Assembly (NCBI RefSeq): GCF_004359215.1
Contig: NC_090627.1
Location: 612,589 to 638,749, forward strand
Direction of reading: 5' to 3'
Length of the DNA: 26,161 nucleotides
DNA from: Bremia lactucae
Taxonomy: Eukaryota > Oomycota > Peronosporomycetes > Peronosporales > Peronosporaceae
Position numbers and translations under genes: made by a program. Below are positions 1 through 10,900 of the stretch, piece after piece. Each line of letters opens with the position of its first letter. Within the stretch, counting starts at the first letter, position 1. The notes beneath the pieces are model-generated. The model saw nothing but the letters and a program-made list of their open reading frames with translations, ran no database searches and was not told where the DNA came from.

Positions 1-746
1 GCTTGAGCCTGTCTCAAGCTAAAGTCCTCCTGTTCCGCAACGGATATTGCTTCTTCAAGCGTATCCAGTTCCAAGCGGAACAGGTGGGTCTTTACGGGAC
101 CATCCGTAAGACCTTGCATGAACACCGTAATCAACGTATGTTCATGGACTGGGTTGTTTGTTATACAACTCGCTAAGAGTCGTATGTGCTGGGCATATGC
201 GTGAACATCACGCTTGCCTTGCTTGAGTTTCAGAAGCTCCGAACGAGCTCGGAATTCAGCCCTAGGCGGCCCGAATTTTGGCACGACCTGCCAAATTTGA
301 TTGAGCGAATGCGGCTTGCATTTGCTCGTTGATGATGTGACGTGCCCTTATGGCATCGTCCAACTCGACAAACCATCTTAAGAGGGAGTCTTCTTCGACT
401 CCCCTATACTTAGAGATATCAATCTTTAGAGTTTCGGGACGACGCGTATGCGTCATCCCAGGTACTGGGGCTGTACCTGTTGTAACCTCAACAGTTCTGC
501 CTGTTGAGAGCCTTGCTGATTCAGCAAGGCTACTTTCTCGTTCATCTCGTCAAGTTCATGTTGCATGAACTTGGCGATGGCTGGATGGAGGGCATCTTTG
601 TCCAAACCGGACAGCATGGCCAAGACGGCATCGTTCCCTGCGGTCGAACTCATTCGTTCGACCGCACTCCTTTCTTTGTCACTTAGAAAGGAGATGCTTT
701 CACGCGAAACGTGATGCGTATTCCCACTATCATCTATAATGTCTAT
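1..746 (-). pseudogene. Broken gag gene of the left retrotransposon
   Basis: The reading frame homologous to the right-hand gag starts at 746, but the codon matching the right copy's ATG is ATA. The frame then carries a 1-bp indel near 460-475, which ends the first segment, and an out-of-frame internal deletion near 271-275. After AGRAK the frame reaches a stop, while homology resumes directly with the downstream part of the gag domain (RAEFRARSELLKLKQGKRD). The remainder to position 1 keeps a gag-like pattern including VHAYAQHIRLL and FMQGLTDG. At least three lesions therefore make it non-coding. Gag is the structural particle protein of LTR retrotransposons. Confidence 0.85.
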
Positions 747-796
747 GGTAGATGAAGGAAATGTGGTCCATGGACGGACTACAAAGTGCTACCAGG

Positions 797-1238
797 TGTG
801 ACGGGGCACTACGACTTGTACTGCTTCTGTACAAGTCCACTTCGCACTGCTTCAGTTACGAGTGGTGCCTTACGTTACTTCACGTACACTAGTACGTGCA
901 GAGGGAGACTTCTCTTTACGACAACTAACTTAAAGAGGGTTAACTGAAAACTGTATTAATATAATTAAGTATACCTTTTTTCTATCTGTAAATGCTAACT
1001 TAATTATAACTAAAACTAAACATGCAATTGAAATCTTATCTGTCTCTTTCTTTGTTTACGTTTACAGCTGATTATTCTGCGGGATGAATCGATATAATGG
1101 CCTATACCTATTTATGGATAAGATTTCTGAACATTACTATATGAAGTAATGTTCTCCAAATATTATCTACCTTTATGATAATATATTAATTAACAACCCT
1201 AAAGTGTTAATTTCATGTAACCGATACACCCCGTTACA
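797..1238 (-). repeat. Long terminal repeat (left copy, 442 bp)
   Basis: On the minus strand the repeat starts TGTAACGGGG and ends CCCCGTCACA, a 10-bp terminal inverted repeat with one mismatch and TG...CA ends. It aligns along its length with the LTR at 25134-25586. A block identical in both copies (1094-1122 here) contains a CATAAATAGG element that could serve as the LTR promoter TATA box. Several perfect hairpins lie inside (1129-1154, 881-898, 814-836). The segment just inside the element (796-780, minus strand) contains TGGTAGCA, a candidate primer-binding site because it begins with the complement of a tRNA CCA end; the tRNA was not identified. Confidence 0.85.
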
Positions 1239-1498
1239 CGGAGGTCTCCCGGATCTCAAACAAGGAAAACACAAGCGCAGGGAGTTGATAAGGCGGAGTA
1301 CCAAGATTAAATTTAGCTAGTTGTATGAAATAGATTCCGTTTAATTTCTGTTGAAACTGGCTGTCAAAGTGAATTTTAATGAAATAGTTTATTTTTCATT
1401 TTTATTCAAGCTTATATTCCTAATAAAATTTTCAAAATTTAAAAGCTTCACAGATGAAATTTAGCTTTACAATTATTCAACATATGAAGCAGGTAAAG

Positions 1499-3043
1499 TC
1501 ATTTGGGAGGAAGAGCGCAGGACACGCGCAGCTTCATCCCCTTTAAGACTTTTCCATCTAGGTCTTCGACAGCTCGATTCATATCCTCAGCACTGCGCAG
1601 CGTCACGAAGCCAAATCCTCGAGCAGTAATGCGCACACTTTCAGTACCCAAGTACTGAAATAAAAACGATAGCTCTTCTCGAGAAGTGCCATGGGGAAGA
1701 TTACCCACATACACTTCGTACGGGTGTGGCGTTAGATGAAATCGCTCCTTGCCCCTGCCAGAATTTATACTGCGATAGCCTCCACGATCCCCCCCTCGAA
1801 CTCCTCCGATGCTTCCACGCCGACGAGTATCAAGATTAGACGGTACTTCTGCGTGACCCCACCACACACTGTGCACGATGACGCCCTCAGGATTGCCGTT
1901 CTCGTCGCGAGTGGGAACTGTCAGCACGAGGTTTTCACCTTCTCGAATTGGAACGCGGTGCTTAAATTCATCCTGATAGATCTCTTCAATAAAAACGAGA
2001 AAGCCGGACGGGACGATCGTCAAACGGAGCGTAAACGGTTCGCCAAATGTCAACGGAAATCTTGGCAGCGGTTGCGAGCACCCCCAACGACCATCAATAT
2101 TACTATTTTGAACAACCTGACCTCCACGCTGACGGCGCGGATTGCAGTGATACAGCACCGTTCCAGGATACGGCGCCCCACTTAACATACTCGACTGCGT
2201 GCTTACATTGAAGCAGCATCTTAGAGATCTTGCTGGTAATGTTGCGTGTATAATCAGCGTGTTGTTTGTTGCAAAAGCAACTTCCGATAGCACTAAATCC
2301 AACGGGGAACCGGTAGCCGAGTCCCAGTCTTCTTTTCTTAAAAAACTCTCTAAGGGTAGCTGTATTGAAGTACGTCCGCCCTGAATCTTGATCTCGCCTG
2401 GCTTGTCACTCTTGGTGCTTCTCGGTCTTTTAACATTGTGAACTCCTCCAACCACACTCCCACACACCCCTTTTAAAATATCCGTCAGCGGATTAGTCCG
2501 TTTTATAGCGGTAGATGACGTCGTCCTGGCCGCTCCTGCTTTTTTAGTCAAAAGTAGCTTCGCTCTCTCCACAGCCGACATCGCTGGCTTTGTCACGGCA
2601 TTTATATCTCCAATAGCTCCTGATCCGCCACTACTGGGTAAGCTTGTCGATACCGACGATCGTTGGGCTAGAAAGCTCTGCACTCGGGCTCTGTCCGTCG
2701 AAAACTGTCGCTTAGGTGTCGCGATTGAAGGTGGCGTGGAGCCTCCACTTGTCGATTTCCCTGAAATATAAGACGAGCTTTTATGAGCTAGTGTGTTTCC
2801 TGCACCTTTGATTACCGTGATTGGGGACGCAGAGGCGTGAGCTGGAGCGGAAATACTCAGGTCGGAACATGTGACATTAACCCCAGAGCTGGAAGAGGTA
2901 GCGTCGGATGCCGACTGAAAAAGCTGCAATAAAATGATCTCCTGCGCAGTAAGGTATTTTCCGCTGTAAGCCTCGAGCTGCAAGTGCTGCTGCAGCTCAT
3001 TCTGCTCGTCATCCTTCGCTGGATCAACCTCGCCTTTCGACAT
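1499..3043 (-). CDS. Galectin-domain / RRM fusion protein
   Basis: One uninterrupted frame of 514 residues. Residues 1-210 are low-complexity and Ser-rich, with a basic patch (VKRPRSTK, 204-211) that could be a nuclear signal. Residues about 255-400 match the galectin beta-sandwich: H299-C-N301-P-R303, V310-V-Q-N313 and W320-G correspond to the family's HxNxR, VxN and W positions. The following E-x-R of the usual WGxExR is replaced (C-S-Q-P). Residues 407-431 are an Arg/Gly-rich spacer. Residues 443-512 form an RRM, with RNP2 VYVGNL (444-449) and RNP1 RGFGFVTL (475-482). The gene is divergent from RPB7 with 177 bp between starts. I infer a nuclear RNA-binding protein in which the galectin fold may bind glycan or protein; loss of the E/R pair makes classical galactoside binding doubtful. 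I do not recognise a named orthologue. Confidence 0.85.
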   Translation of the reverse strand: MSKGEVDPAKDDEQNELQQHLQLEAYSGKYLTAQEIILLQLFQSASDATSSSSGVNVTCSDLSISAPAHASASPITVIKGAGNTLAHKSSSYISGKSTSGGSTPPSIATPKRQFSTDRARVQSFLAQRSSVSTSLPSSGGSGAIGDINAVTKPAMSAVERAKLLLTKKAGAARTTSSTAIKRTNPLTDILKGVCGSVVGGVHNVKRPRSTKSDKPGEIKIQGGRTSIQLPLESFLRKEDWDSATGSPLDLVLSEVAFATNNTLIIHATLPARSLRCCFNVSTQSSMLSGAPYPGTVLYHCNPRRQRGGQVVQNSNIDGRWGCSQPLPRFPLTFGEPFTLRLTIVPSGFLVFIEEIYQDEFKHRVPIREGENLVLTVPTRDENGNPEGVIVHSVWWGHAEVPSNLDTRRRGSIGGVRGGDRGGYRSINSGRGKERFHLTPHPYEVYVGNLPHGTSREELSFLFQYLGTESVRITARGFGFVTLRSAEDMNRAVEDLDGKVLKGMKLRVSCALPPK

Positions 3044-3220
3044 ATTTAGTTTATCAGAAAGAGGGCGACTTAATAATTTCGCTATAAAATAATGAGGAAA
3101 TAAAAGTTACTAATATTTATATATTTTTTTAAATACGCATCCACATTCGCACTACATTGATTTAATGAGACCTTCGCACTACATCCAACACAGCACCGAT
3201 GTCAGTGCCGCTCTTTTACC
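3044..3220. promoter_or_regulatory. Divergent intergenic promoter, galectin-RRM gene / RPB7
   Basis: The 177 bp between two divergent start codons must hold both promoters. It contains a direct repeat of TTCGCACTACAT at 3146-3157 and 3173-3184 (27-bp period) just upstream of the RPB7 start. It is otherwise AT-rich. No experimentally known element was recognised. Confidence 0.5.
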
Positions 3221-3821
3221 ATGTTTTTCCTGAAGCAGCTCTCGCGCGACTTGCTGCTACATCCAATGCACTTTGGGCCCAAGCTACACGATATTATTCG
3301 CTTACGTTTGATCGAAGAAGTAGAGGGCACATCTATGGGTAAATACGGATACGTCATTACGGTGACGGAGGTTCGCGACGAAGATATTGGCAAGGGCGTA
3401 ATTCAGGATAATTCAGGCTTCGTATGCTTTAATATCCGCTATCGCGCCATTCTTTTCCGCCCTTTTAAGAATCAGGTCTTGGATGCCGTCGTGACAGTAG
3501 TGAATCAGCTTGGATTTTTCGCAGATGTGGGTCCGCTGCAAGTCTTCGTCTCCCGACATGCCATGCCCACAGACCTCAATAACGGCTACGATCACGAAAG
3601 CAATGCTTGGATTTCAGACGACCGCGAAGTTGAAATCCGAAAAGGCTGCGGTGTGCGGCTTAAGATTATGGGCGTCAGTGTCGACGTGACAGAGATTGTG
3701 AGTTATTGCAGGCCAAGGGTTGGACTTGCTGGCTGATTGTTCTTCTTTGTGGTTGATGTTGTAGAACGCTATCGGAACCATCAAAGATGATTATTTAGGC
3801 CTAATCTCGTCCGATAACTGA
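3221..3821 (+). CDS. RPB7: RNA polymerase II subunit RPB7
   Basis: Two exons, 3221-3697 and 3765-3821, with a 67-bp GT-AG intron (GTGAGT...GTAG), encode 177 residues; human RPB7 has 172. Without splicing the frame reads into intron sequence and loses the family's conserved tail. With splicing the protein ends NAIGTIKDDYLGLISSDN, matching the conserved C-terminus of RPB7. The N-terminal half has the RNP-like tip domain (LLLHPMHFGP, VEGTSMGKYGYVI). The C-terminal half is the OB/S1 fold (FRPFKNQVLDAVV, GFFADVGPLQVFVSRH). With RPB4 it forms the stalk of Pol II, acting in initiation and in contacts with the nascent RNA. It converges on the lipoate ligase gene, 93 bp between stops. Confidence 0.95.
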
Positions 3822-3914
3822 TTTTTTGGATATTTTCGAAAGAATAACGTACTTGCATTTTTCTATAGCCATGCATACTTCGGTCTATCACTACAAGCAA
3901 AGCTTCGTGCGTTT

Positions 3915-4810
3915 TTACAATTTTAAAAAACGCGTGGACTTTCGATGCTCTCTTCGAAGAAGTGGCTTGATATCTTCCAGATTTACACATTTGATCTCAA
4001 AATTCAAAGCCAGCTGAGTGTAAAGCTCGCTTTCGAACCTTCTACGTGTTGTGCATTCTTTCTTAAGCATGTCCTTTAACGAACACAAAAACTCGAGGTG
4101 GCTGCGCTGCTGGCGATATTTCGGTTGGCGCGCCGGGTTGGTAAGATATTCCATATTCTTGGTGTCAAAGTCCCACAGAAACGACGTATGATGCAGCCAA
4201 CGATCCTTTGACAGACTTTGCGCATTACCTCCAAATTTGCGGTCGTTCAACACGTAGTCATTCTCCCGCAGTGAGAATTGCTGAGCCAGCACACATCAAA
4301 CATCAGTTGCAACTCAGTAATTGCGAGAAAAAAGCTAAAAATTGAAAATCCACACCGTTTCCTTGTGGCAAATACGCGAAAACAAGGGCCTAAAAAAAGT
4401 TTGCGACCACTCCATGATTTCGCGCGGAAAAGGCTTAACGTGCGGAAAGTCCTCGTGCTTGCAAATAAAAGTGGTGAAAATAGTGTCATGGTCCACTATG
4501 ACAGTACCGCCGCCGCTAAAGCGCTTCAGTACTGGAATATTGACACTAGCCAGCCATTCAAATCTTAAGTCTTTCGTCTCCTTTCGTTGCAGTCGACGTA
4601 CCGCTTAACGGCGTCCAGATGCAACAGCTGCTCGGGCTTGCCCGAAATACCCATGACAATAGTCGCCGGGGAACTCTTATCATTGTACAAGAACCAGTTA
4701 CGCTTAGAATCTGCTCGAAAGAGCGCTTCCTCGATCCTTAGCTGCTCGTAAATGGGCACTTGTAGGCGCAAAAAGCTCATAAGCGGCTTGTGTGCCGTCT
4801 TGACTGCCAT
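3915..4810 (-). CDS. Lipoate-protein ligase (LplA family)
   Basis: Three exons on the minus strand: 4810-4602, 4545-4356 and 4280-3915. The introns are 56 bp (4546-4601) and 75 bp (4281-4355). The product is 254 residues. The first exon carries PIYEQLRIEEALFR and NWFLYN; the second gives RFSGGGTVIVD (78-88), the ligase family's glycine-rich loop; the third gives LRENDYV then KFGGNAQ (148-154), whose Lys148 matches the substrate-binding lysine, and RWLHHTSFLWD. The family attaches lipoate through lipoyl-AMP to E2 subunits and H protein, normally in mitochondria. The order matches eukaryotic lipoyltransferase-like proteins of about 260 residues. The second donor (GTGTGG) is weak, so the exact residues around 130-135 are uncertain. 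It is divergent from the NBAS-like gene with 99 bp between starts. Confidence 0.88.
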
Positions 4811-4909
4811 GATGTTAATCGAACCTTTTTAATTAAGACTAAATAAACCGATTGAAAATAAAGTAGTCCGACATCAATAATCCAAACCAATTTTGACACG
4901 TTTGCAATA
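4811..4909. promoter_or_regulatory. Divergent intergenic promoter, lipoate ligase / NBAS-like gene
   Basis: Only 99 bp separate the two divergent start codons, so the core promoters must overlap or be embedded here. The sequence is AT-rich and contains CCAATTTTG at about 4889-4897, close to the NBAS-like start. I see no other recognisable element. Confidence 0.4.
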
Positions 4910-7900
4910 ATGACGTCGGAGCCGCTGCTGCTGGCGGCTCGCGAGCTTGCGCGGGGACTTGTGGCCTCACTTCCGGTAGATTATGAAGTCGTCGCATCGG
5001 CTACAGCTGCGACGCATTTGGCGGTGTTGTTGCGATCGCGGAAGGGACCAAAATGCGTGCGGTTGGGCGTGTTGAAGACAGACGAGGGCGAAAATTCAGA
5101 AAGCTTCGAGCTGGTCGATATCCCAACTACTCTTGGTATTTCTGCCAGCTTTACGGGCTCGAATGAAAGTTGGACGCTTGCGTGGAGTCCAGATGCCCGA
5201 TTTCTTGTCGTGAGTGGCCGAGTCTCGTATACAGGGGACGAATCTCAAAGCGCCCTGTGGATATTCACGCACCGGGAGTGGATATCTTCTGCTAAAGTCT
5301 CTTGTTCTTCTTCGGTACTAATGCGTTTCAATTTATCCAAATTGTTGGCTGCAAAGCAATGGAATCCTGCAACAAATATCACACATGTATTTTTCCCGGT
5401 GCATAATGGAAGCAAAGTATTCGTGCTGTCCGAAGACGGTGTTTGGCTCAATTTGAGCATAAAGGTGGCGAAGCTGTCGCTAGCTTTAATGAATGCAGAG
5501 GATATAAAGGATACTACAGATTTTTATACGGTAAAATCAGTAAAGAAGCTGACAGAGTGGCATGCAGGCATTACTGCAGCGTGCTACGACCCCAGAAATT
5601 CAATGCTCGTAGTAAGCGGAGGAGTTCAAGACCCAAGTGTGGATCTTACTTCGAATCAAGCTTCGTCATTAAGTGTCTGGAAAATAAAAGGCGAAAAAGA
5701 CAACAAAGATGTTGAGGAGTTATTAGACTACACAATGGTTGTAAAGGACTGCCCACGGCATTCGGATCAAGTAAAAACAATCGAGGGTGAAAGTGATACA
5801 GTCTCATTGATACCTAAAGAAAATGGGAGTCTTTTTGGAAGCTTTAAAAACACGCTTTTGGCTCCACTAAAAATGATGGTAGGAATTAATACAACTGAGA
5901 CCCGTTGTAGTCAAGGCTGGATCCGTCACCTTGCGCTGGCGCCGAATGGCAACTTTGTGAGCATGATAGATGACCTGGGACGGGTAGCAATTCGACAGAT
6001 TGACGTCTGCGCAGATGTGCTCAAATGGCAAACGATTGATGATGTTTCTTGTAAGACGCTGAGCCTTCCAATTAAACACCTTGTTTGGCTCACCTCCAAT
6101 TTATTGGCTCTCTTTCTCACTGATGGTAGCGTCGTTTACGCTTCATTTTATGCTAACTCGGACGAAGCGGCTGCATCGCAACACATAAGCAGTGATAATG
6201 ATAACGAGCGCGTAGGGCTTCCAGGCCGCCTTGTGCTTATCCCTGTACGATACCACCGATTTACGATGCCTGCCGAAACTGGCAAGACTCAAACGCTTGC
6301 TCTGGTTACAAATGAAGCTTTATTGAGGACAGAGCACCCATGCACGTTTATTGCTTACGAATTTTTAAATATTGGTAAATTATGGGCGGTAAATCAGATC
6401 CAGAACTTTTCTAGTAAGGCATTCATTCAAATGCTCATGGATGCAAATAAGTTCGAAGATGCATTGGCATTAGTTGCGCTTCACGAATGCTGTGAAAACA
6501 TAATAAATGCGGATAATGTTCACCGCCAAATATGGACTAAGTATCGAGAGCAAGCTGGCCGACGAATCGATGGCGTTGAGGGTGTATTAATGCACCATGA
6601 ACTCCAGAATATAGTACTTTTATCAACTATATCACAAGAAAACCTTCATTATAAACAACGAAGCGAATTTCTGGAAGCACTGGACCATTTGCGTGCAATA
6701 TCCGACAAGCGCTGGGTTATTCAAGAATGTTTAACATTGATTGCAGATGATTCGAGTGCAAGTATGAAAAAAATACTGGATCTTGCGTGGGATGCATGGG
6801 TCACATTGAATGGTGTCAATGACGGCGGTGCCCAGCTGTTGCAAGAAAAAGCGAAGCTTCAGCGGTTCTTCTACCGCCTTGAAACATTGCGACTGTTTCT
6901 GTGCGAAGAAGCAGGAGTACAACCTACTTCATTGGCGGCCGCCCAACTTTTTGAAGGAACGTCGTATGCACTTTTCCGGGCCTTGCCTATCTTGTCGACA
7001 GCAAAGCAATTTGCATTAGAGGGTCGCGTAAGTGCGCTCACGGTTTTATTCTATCGACAGGGCTGGAATTTGCTTCCTCACTGGCTTAAAATTCTTAATA
7101 TGATCTCTCCTATTGTTCCGCCATCGTCCTACACGCTGCTACTTCCTGGAATTCCTTCGCAATTAGAAGACAATGAAGAGATTTTTCTATTAAGTAGACA
7201 AGACGACTTCTCAACGGCAAGAACTGCTGATATTGATTTGGTCACTCCGCTTAATTTTCTTCCAGAGAATCGACATCAAGATCTTACAGACGAAGAGTTG
7301 TCAGCATTCCAAATTGTCTACAATATGTCCAGTGAGGAGCGTGATTCTGCTTATTGTGATTGGTTTTCTCGGAGAATTATCGAGTTAGACACGCATTTCG
7401 GCCAGCTTTTTTTTGCCTACGAGCTTAGCAAACTAGCTCTCCAGTGTAGTAGCGGGTGGTCCTCGCAAAGAGCCCAAAATTCTTTAGTGAAATTATTACG
7501 AGACGTAGAGCGTTTATACAAGTGCGTTTACTCCTTTCATTTATCGGCGAGTCGCTTCCTCCCATTAAATGAGTGGTCAATACTCTCGTTGCAAGACCAA
7601 GCCACAATTGTATTGGATATGGACGCCTTATACGATGTGAAAGACGTTCCAGTGATTATTGAGCGCTTCGATACCGTGTTTGTATCGCAGCGCATGGATT
7701 GCACGTTTGGGTTGGATGAATTGATTTCTGGGCTTGCTCAGAGCATGGCATTAAAGTCTTCATTAGCAGGTTTCACGTTTGCAGCTCAATTAATTAGACG
7801 CAGCAATTCATCTATTCAATATGAAAATCGGTGGATTCAAAGCGACGCACGACTTATCGAGACTGCACTTAGTGTCATATACTCTATCGACGTATCAGAC

Positions 7901-10900
7901 CTCATTGGTGACATTCCTTCTTCGGTGGATACAGACAATCATATGCAACCCCACCTCGCATTTCTGGAACAGCTTTGGATAATCATCCAGTCCCTTCCGG
8001 CTCGAAATGAGCTTGATCCACCAAAAATTGCTCAACTGCAAGTTCGTGTGGATGAGGCGGAAGATCTTGTGTTGGCAGTGGACGTGCTGAGCAAGTATGG
8101 AATTGTATCCACACCGAGCTCCATTAAATCTCAAGTAGCAAATTCCAATTCCAATGGCGTGGATGTGAATTCCACCATTGTGCCGCTTGACTTGCTTGAA
8201 CAAATGTGTAATTTTGCCTTGTCTGGTAAAGGCTTAGATGGTAGCGAAAAGGAAAATCAGTGGTTGGAGGTGTTTCAAGATGCTTTACAATTACAGGAGC
8301 ATGCGTTTGGTGATCAATTTAGTCAGCATATGATTCTGGATGTCATTTTAAAGCATTTACTTGTGTCCCGATCTGTGAAGAGTAATGATGTTCAAAATTT
8401 GGTGAAGTATTGGATCGCCTTAGACATTGAGGCTGTTGATCATGTGATTACAAAGCTAATGACTGCCATTCGAGCGGCGCTAGACTCTATAGTCGGATAT
8501 TCAGAGGATGCAAGCGCCAATGCAGCCCATGAAACTGCGTTATGCTGCATGGGCATTGTAAAGCAATTACTTTCTCTTCCAGTATGGGACACTGGAGATC
8601 GAGCAGCGGCTGATACCAAACAACACTATGAGAAGATGCTATGCTTGGAGACAGATAAAGCATACGCTTGCGAATTGCTGGATTTATTGACGTATGGAAC
8701 AGTGAAATTATCGCTGTCTCAACTCGAAGCTGAAACATTAAAAGAACAAAATAAAGTTCGACTGGATGCTGTGTGCCAAATTTTTGTGAGTAATCCAAGC
8801 AACTACAAGCCGTCTGCGAGGGCAAGGGAGTGGCTTGCGCAACATCATGTTGAAACATTGGTTTCAGATACAGACGAGAAGCCTCTTGCTGCTATCATGC
8901 ATCTAGCGAAGTTGCTGCGTGTTGACTCGTACAAGATAGTTATTTGGATGAAGGGTGCCTATGCGGCTCTCTACTGCATGGATTACAATGTTGCACATGA
9001 CTTGACAATGCAAGTGATTGACGGGATGTCACATGAAGACAAAGACGTTGGCTTTAGCGGCAACAAAGTGACACTTTTAAATTTGGTTTCGCTGGTACTC
9101 GATCTTGTCTCTGCAACTTCTTTCAAATCGTGGAGTAAGAAGCGCAAACTGTGCCTGGCTCTATTCAGTGCAGCTACGATAAATTCATCGGATCTTTTTT
9201 CGCATCAAGTGACAGATTTAGTGCTGTCTTGGCTCGAAAAGATTGAAGCGATGCAGGCCTTAATGATTGAGCTTGGCTTGCAAGAAAGTGATCTGGAGCA
9301 ACGGCGACTTGCGGAAGGTAAAGGTAAACAAAGCGTGGCAGTCGTACTTTTGAATGAGGTCGAGGTGGTTGTGGACTTGTTATACCAAGAAAAGAATGAC
9401 AGCCATTTTGTCATACGCTTGCTGCAGCGTGGGTTTCATCTCTCTCAAGTGAAACTGAACGATGCAACGGAGGATGAAAAGGAAACAATGAGCAAATTTG
9501 TCACGTCGTTTCTCCAGCAGATCATTCAACTTAGTGTCGAGGAAATAGCTAAGCTAACGTCTCTTCCTTTAATCTCCAAAGACGGAGACTGGCAGCAGTA
9601 CATGGAGCTAGGTGCTAGCCACCTAATGCTCTGGAGCGATCTTTGCAGAAATGATGCTACCTTCAAAGCGTTTTGTGTTGACATTTTTATCAATCCAGCT
9701 CTTACCATATCATCTCAATCGGAAATCAGCGACATAAGTGAGGGTTTGATTCGTTGGTTGCATCATTTCTTTCTGATTCAAGCTGTTCAAGCAAGATACG
9801 CCACATTGGAAAATAATAAGCAGAGTTTGTTTGCTCGCAGAAAGCGACTTAACGTGCTGTTGTCGTCGTATGGATCAGCACTTCGAACTGTCAATTGTAC
9901 TGACGAAAGTTTTGATGGAGGTTTGAGTACAGTGAAAAGTGAAGATTTGGAATTGCCAGACATCCAGCTACTGCCACCGAGCCAACGGTCGGAGGCCCAT
10001 GTTATATTAGCTGACCAGTGTCACGAATGGTTAGTTACACAGAAAAAGTCGCAAGATTTGGATCAAATGAGTTTATTTTTTAGTACGGATCTAGACTCGA
10101 AGCGTTTTTCAAATGATGCAAATTATCGCACTGAGACGATATTGATCTTAGCCACACAAAAAGAGTCTTTTCTTTTATCTCGACAGCTCGCGAGTAAGCA
10201 TGGCATTGACGAATATGACTGCGTGTTGGCATATATAAAACATTGTCTTCTTTATGCCACGGGATCTAGTCGAATGGACCGTCGCGACCAGCTCGACCAG
10301 GCTTTTATGATTGAAGAGACTGATATCTTGGAAGAAGCGTTACAAAAACCAAATAGTTTCGGAGACTTTTTGCTTACGAGAAAAACAGTAGGGGAACCTA
10401 GCTTGTATGAAACCATTGATGGGACAGATCATGTTGGTGCCTTGCTCATTTTGCGCATGGTGCTCGAATGCTCTAAGCGATTGCGATTGAATGGCGAAGT
10501 GGCAAAAGAGGAATCAAGTCAAGAGCTTTCAATCTTGTTGGTGTCCAAGCCTATAGTCGAGCGCATTACGTTGCTCTTTTTGTGCCTGAAGAAGCTTAAG
10601 GATATTGGGGATTCGCTTGATGATGTGGACGCAGTCGACCTCAAACTTATTGGAGCAGCTTCTACGACTACTGAATTATTGACACCATTGGGATCCACGC
10701 GTACGGATCCTCAAATTATAATAGCAAATAGAAATGTAGCAGTGGAAGCTGTGCGACCACTTATGACGAACAAGACCATTAAGTTGGTAACTAAGATACT
10801 GCGTAAGCTGCACCGCGTAACACCGAGCGCCATGGTCATGATCTACATGAACGACCTACTCAACGGTATTTGGAAAGAGCATCAAAGTTCTGTGGATAGT

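Larger units (their letters stand above)
1..1238 (-). mobile_element. LTR retrotransposon, 5' part (left copy, decayed)
   Basis: Read on the minus strand this is LTR (1238 to 797), leader, then a gag remnant that runs off the left edge of the window. The same order occurs on the plus strand at 25134-26161, so both are 5' ends of elements of one family, pointing outward from the gene block. The gag remnant resembles Retrotrans_gag proteins of Ty3/Gypsy elements. No protease, reverse transcriptase or integrase lies within the window, so the superfamily call rests on gag alone. The coding part is clearly broken (see the gag entry). Confidence 0.85.

Noticed and set aside
1736..2185. Plus-strand open frame of 149 codons opposite the galectin-RRM gene
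   Set aside because: It is an antisense shadow of a convincing domain-bearing gene and has no recognisable protein features.
4278..4608. Plus-strand frames of 88-96 codons over the lipoate ligase
   Set aside because: They are antisense to a well-supported three-exon gene.
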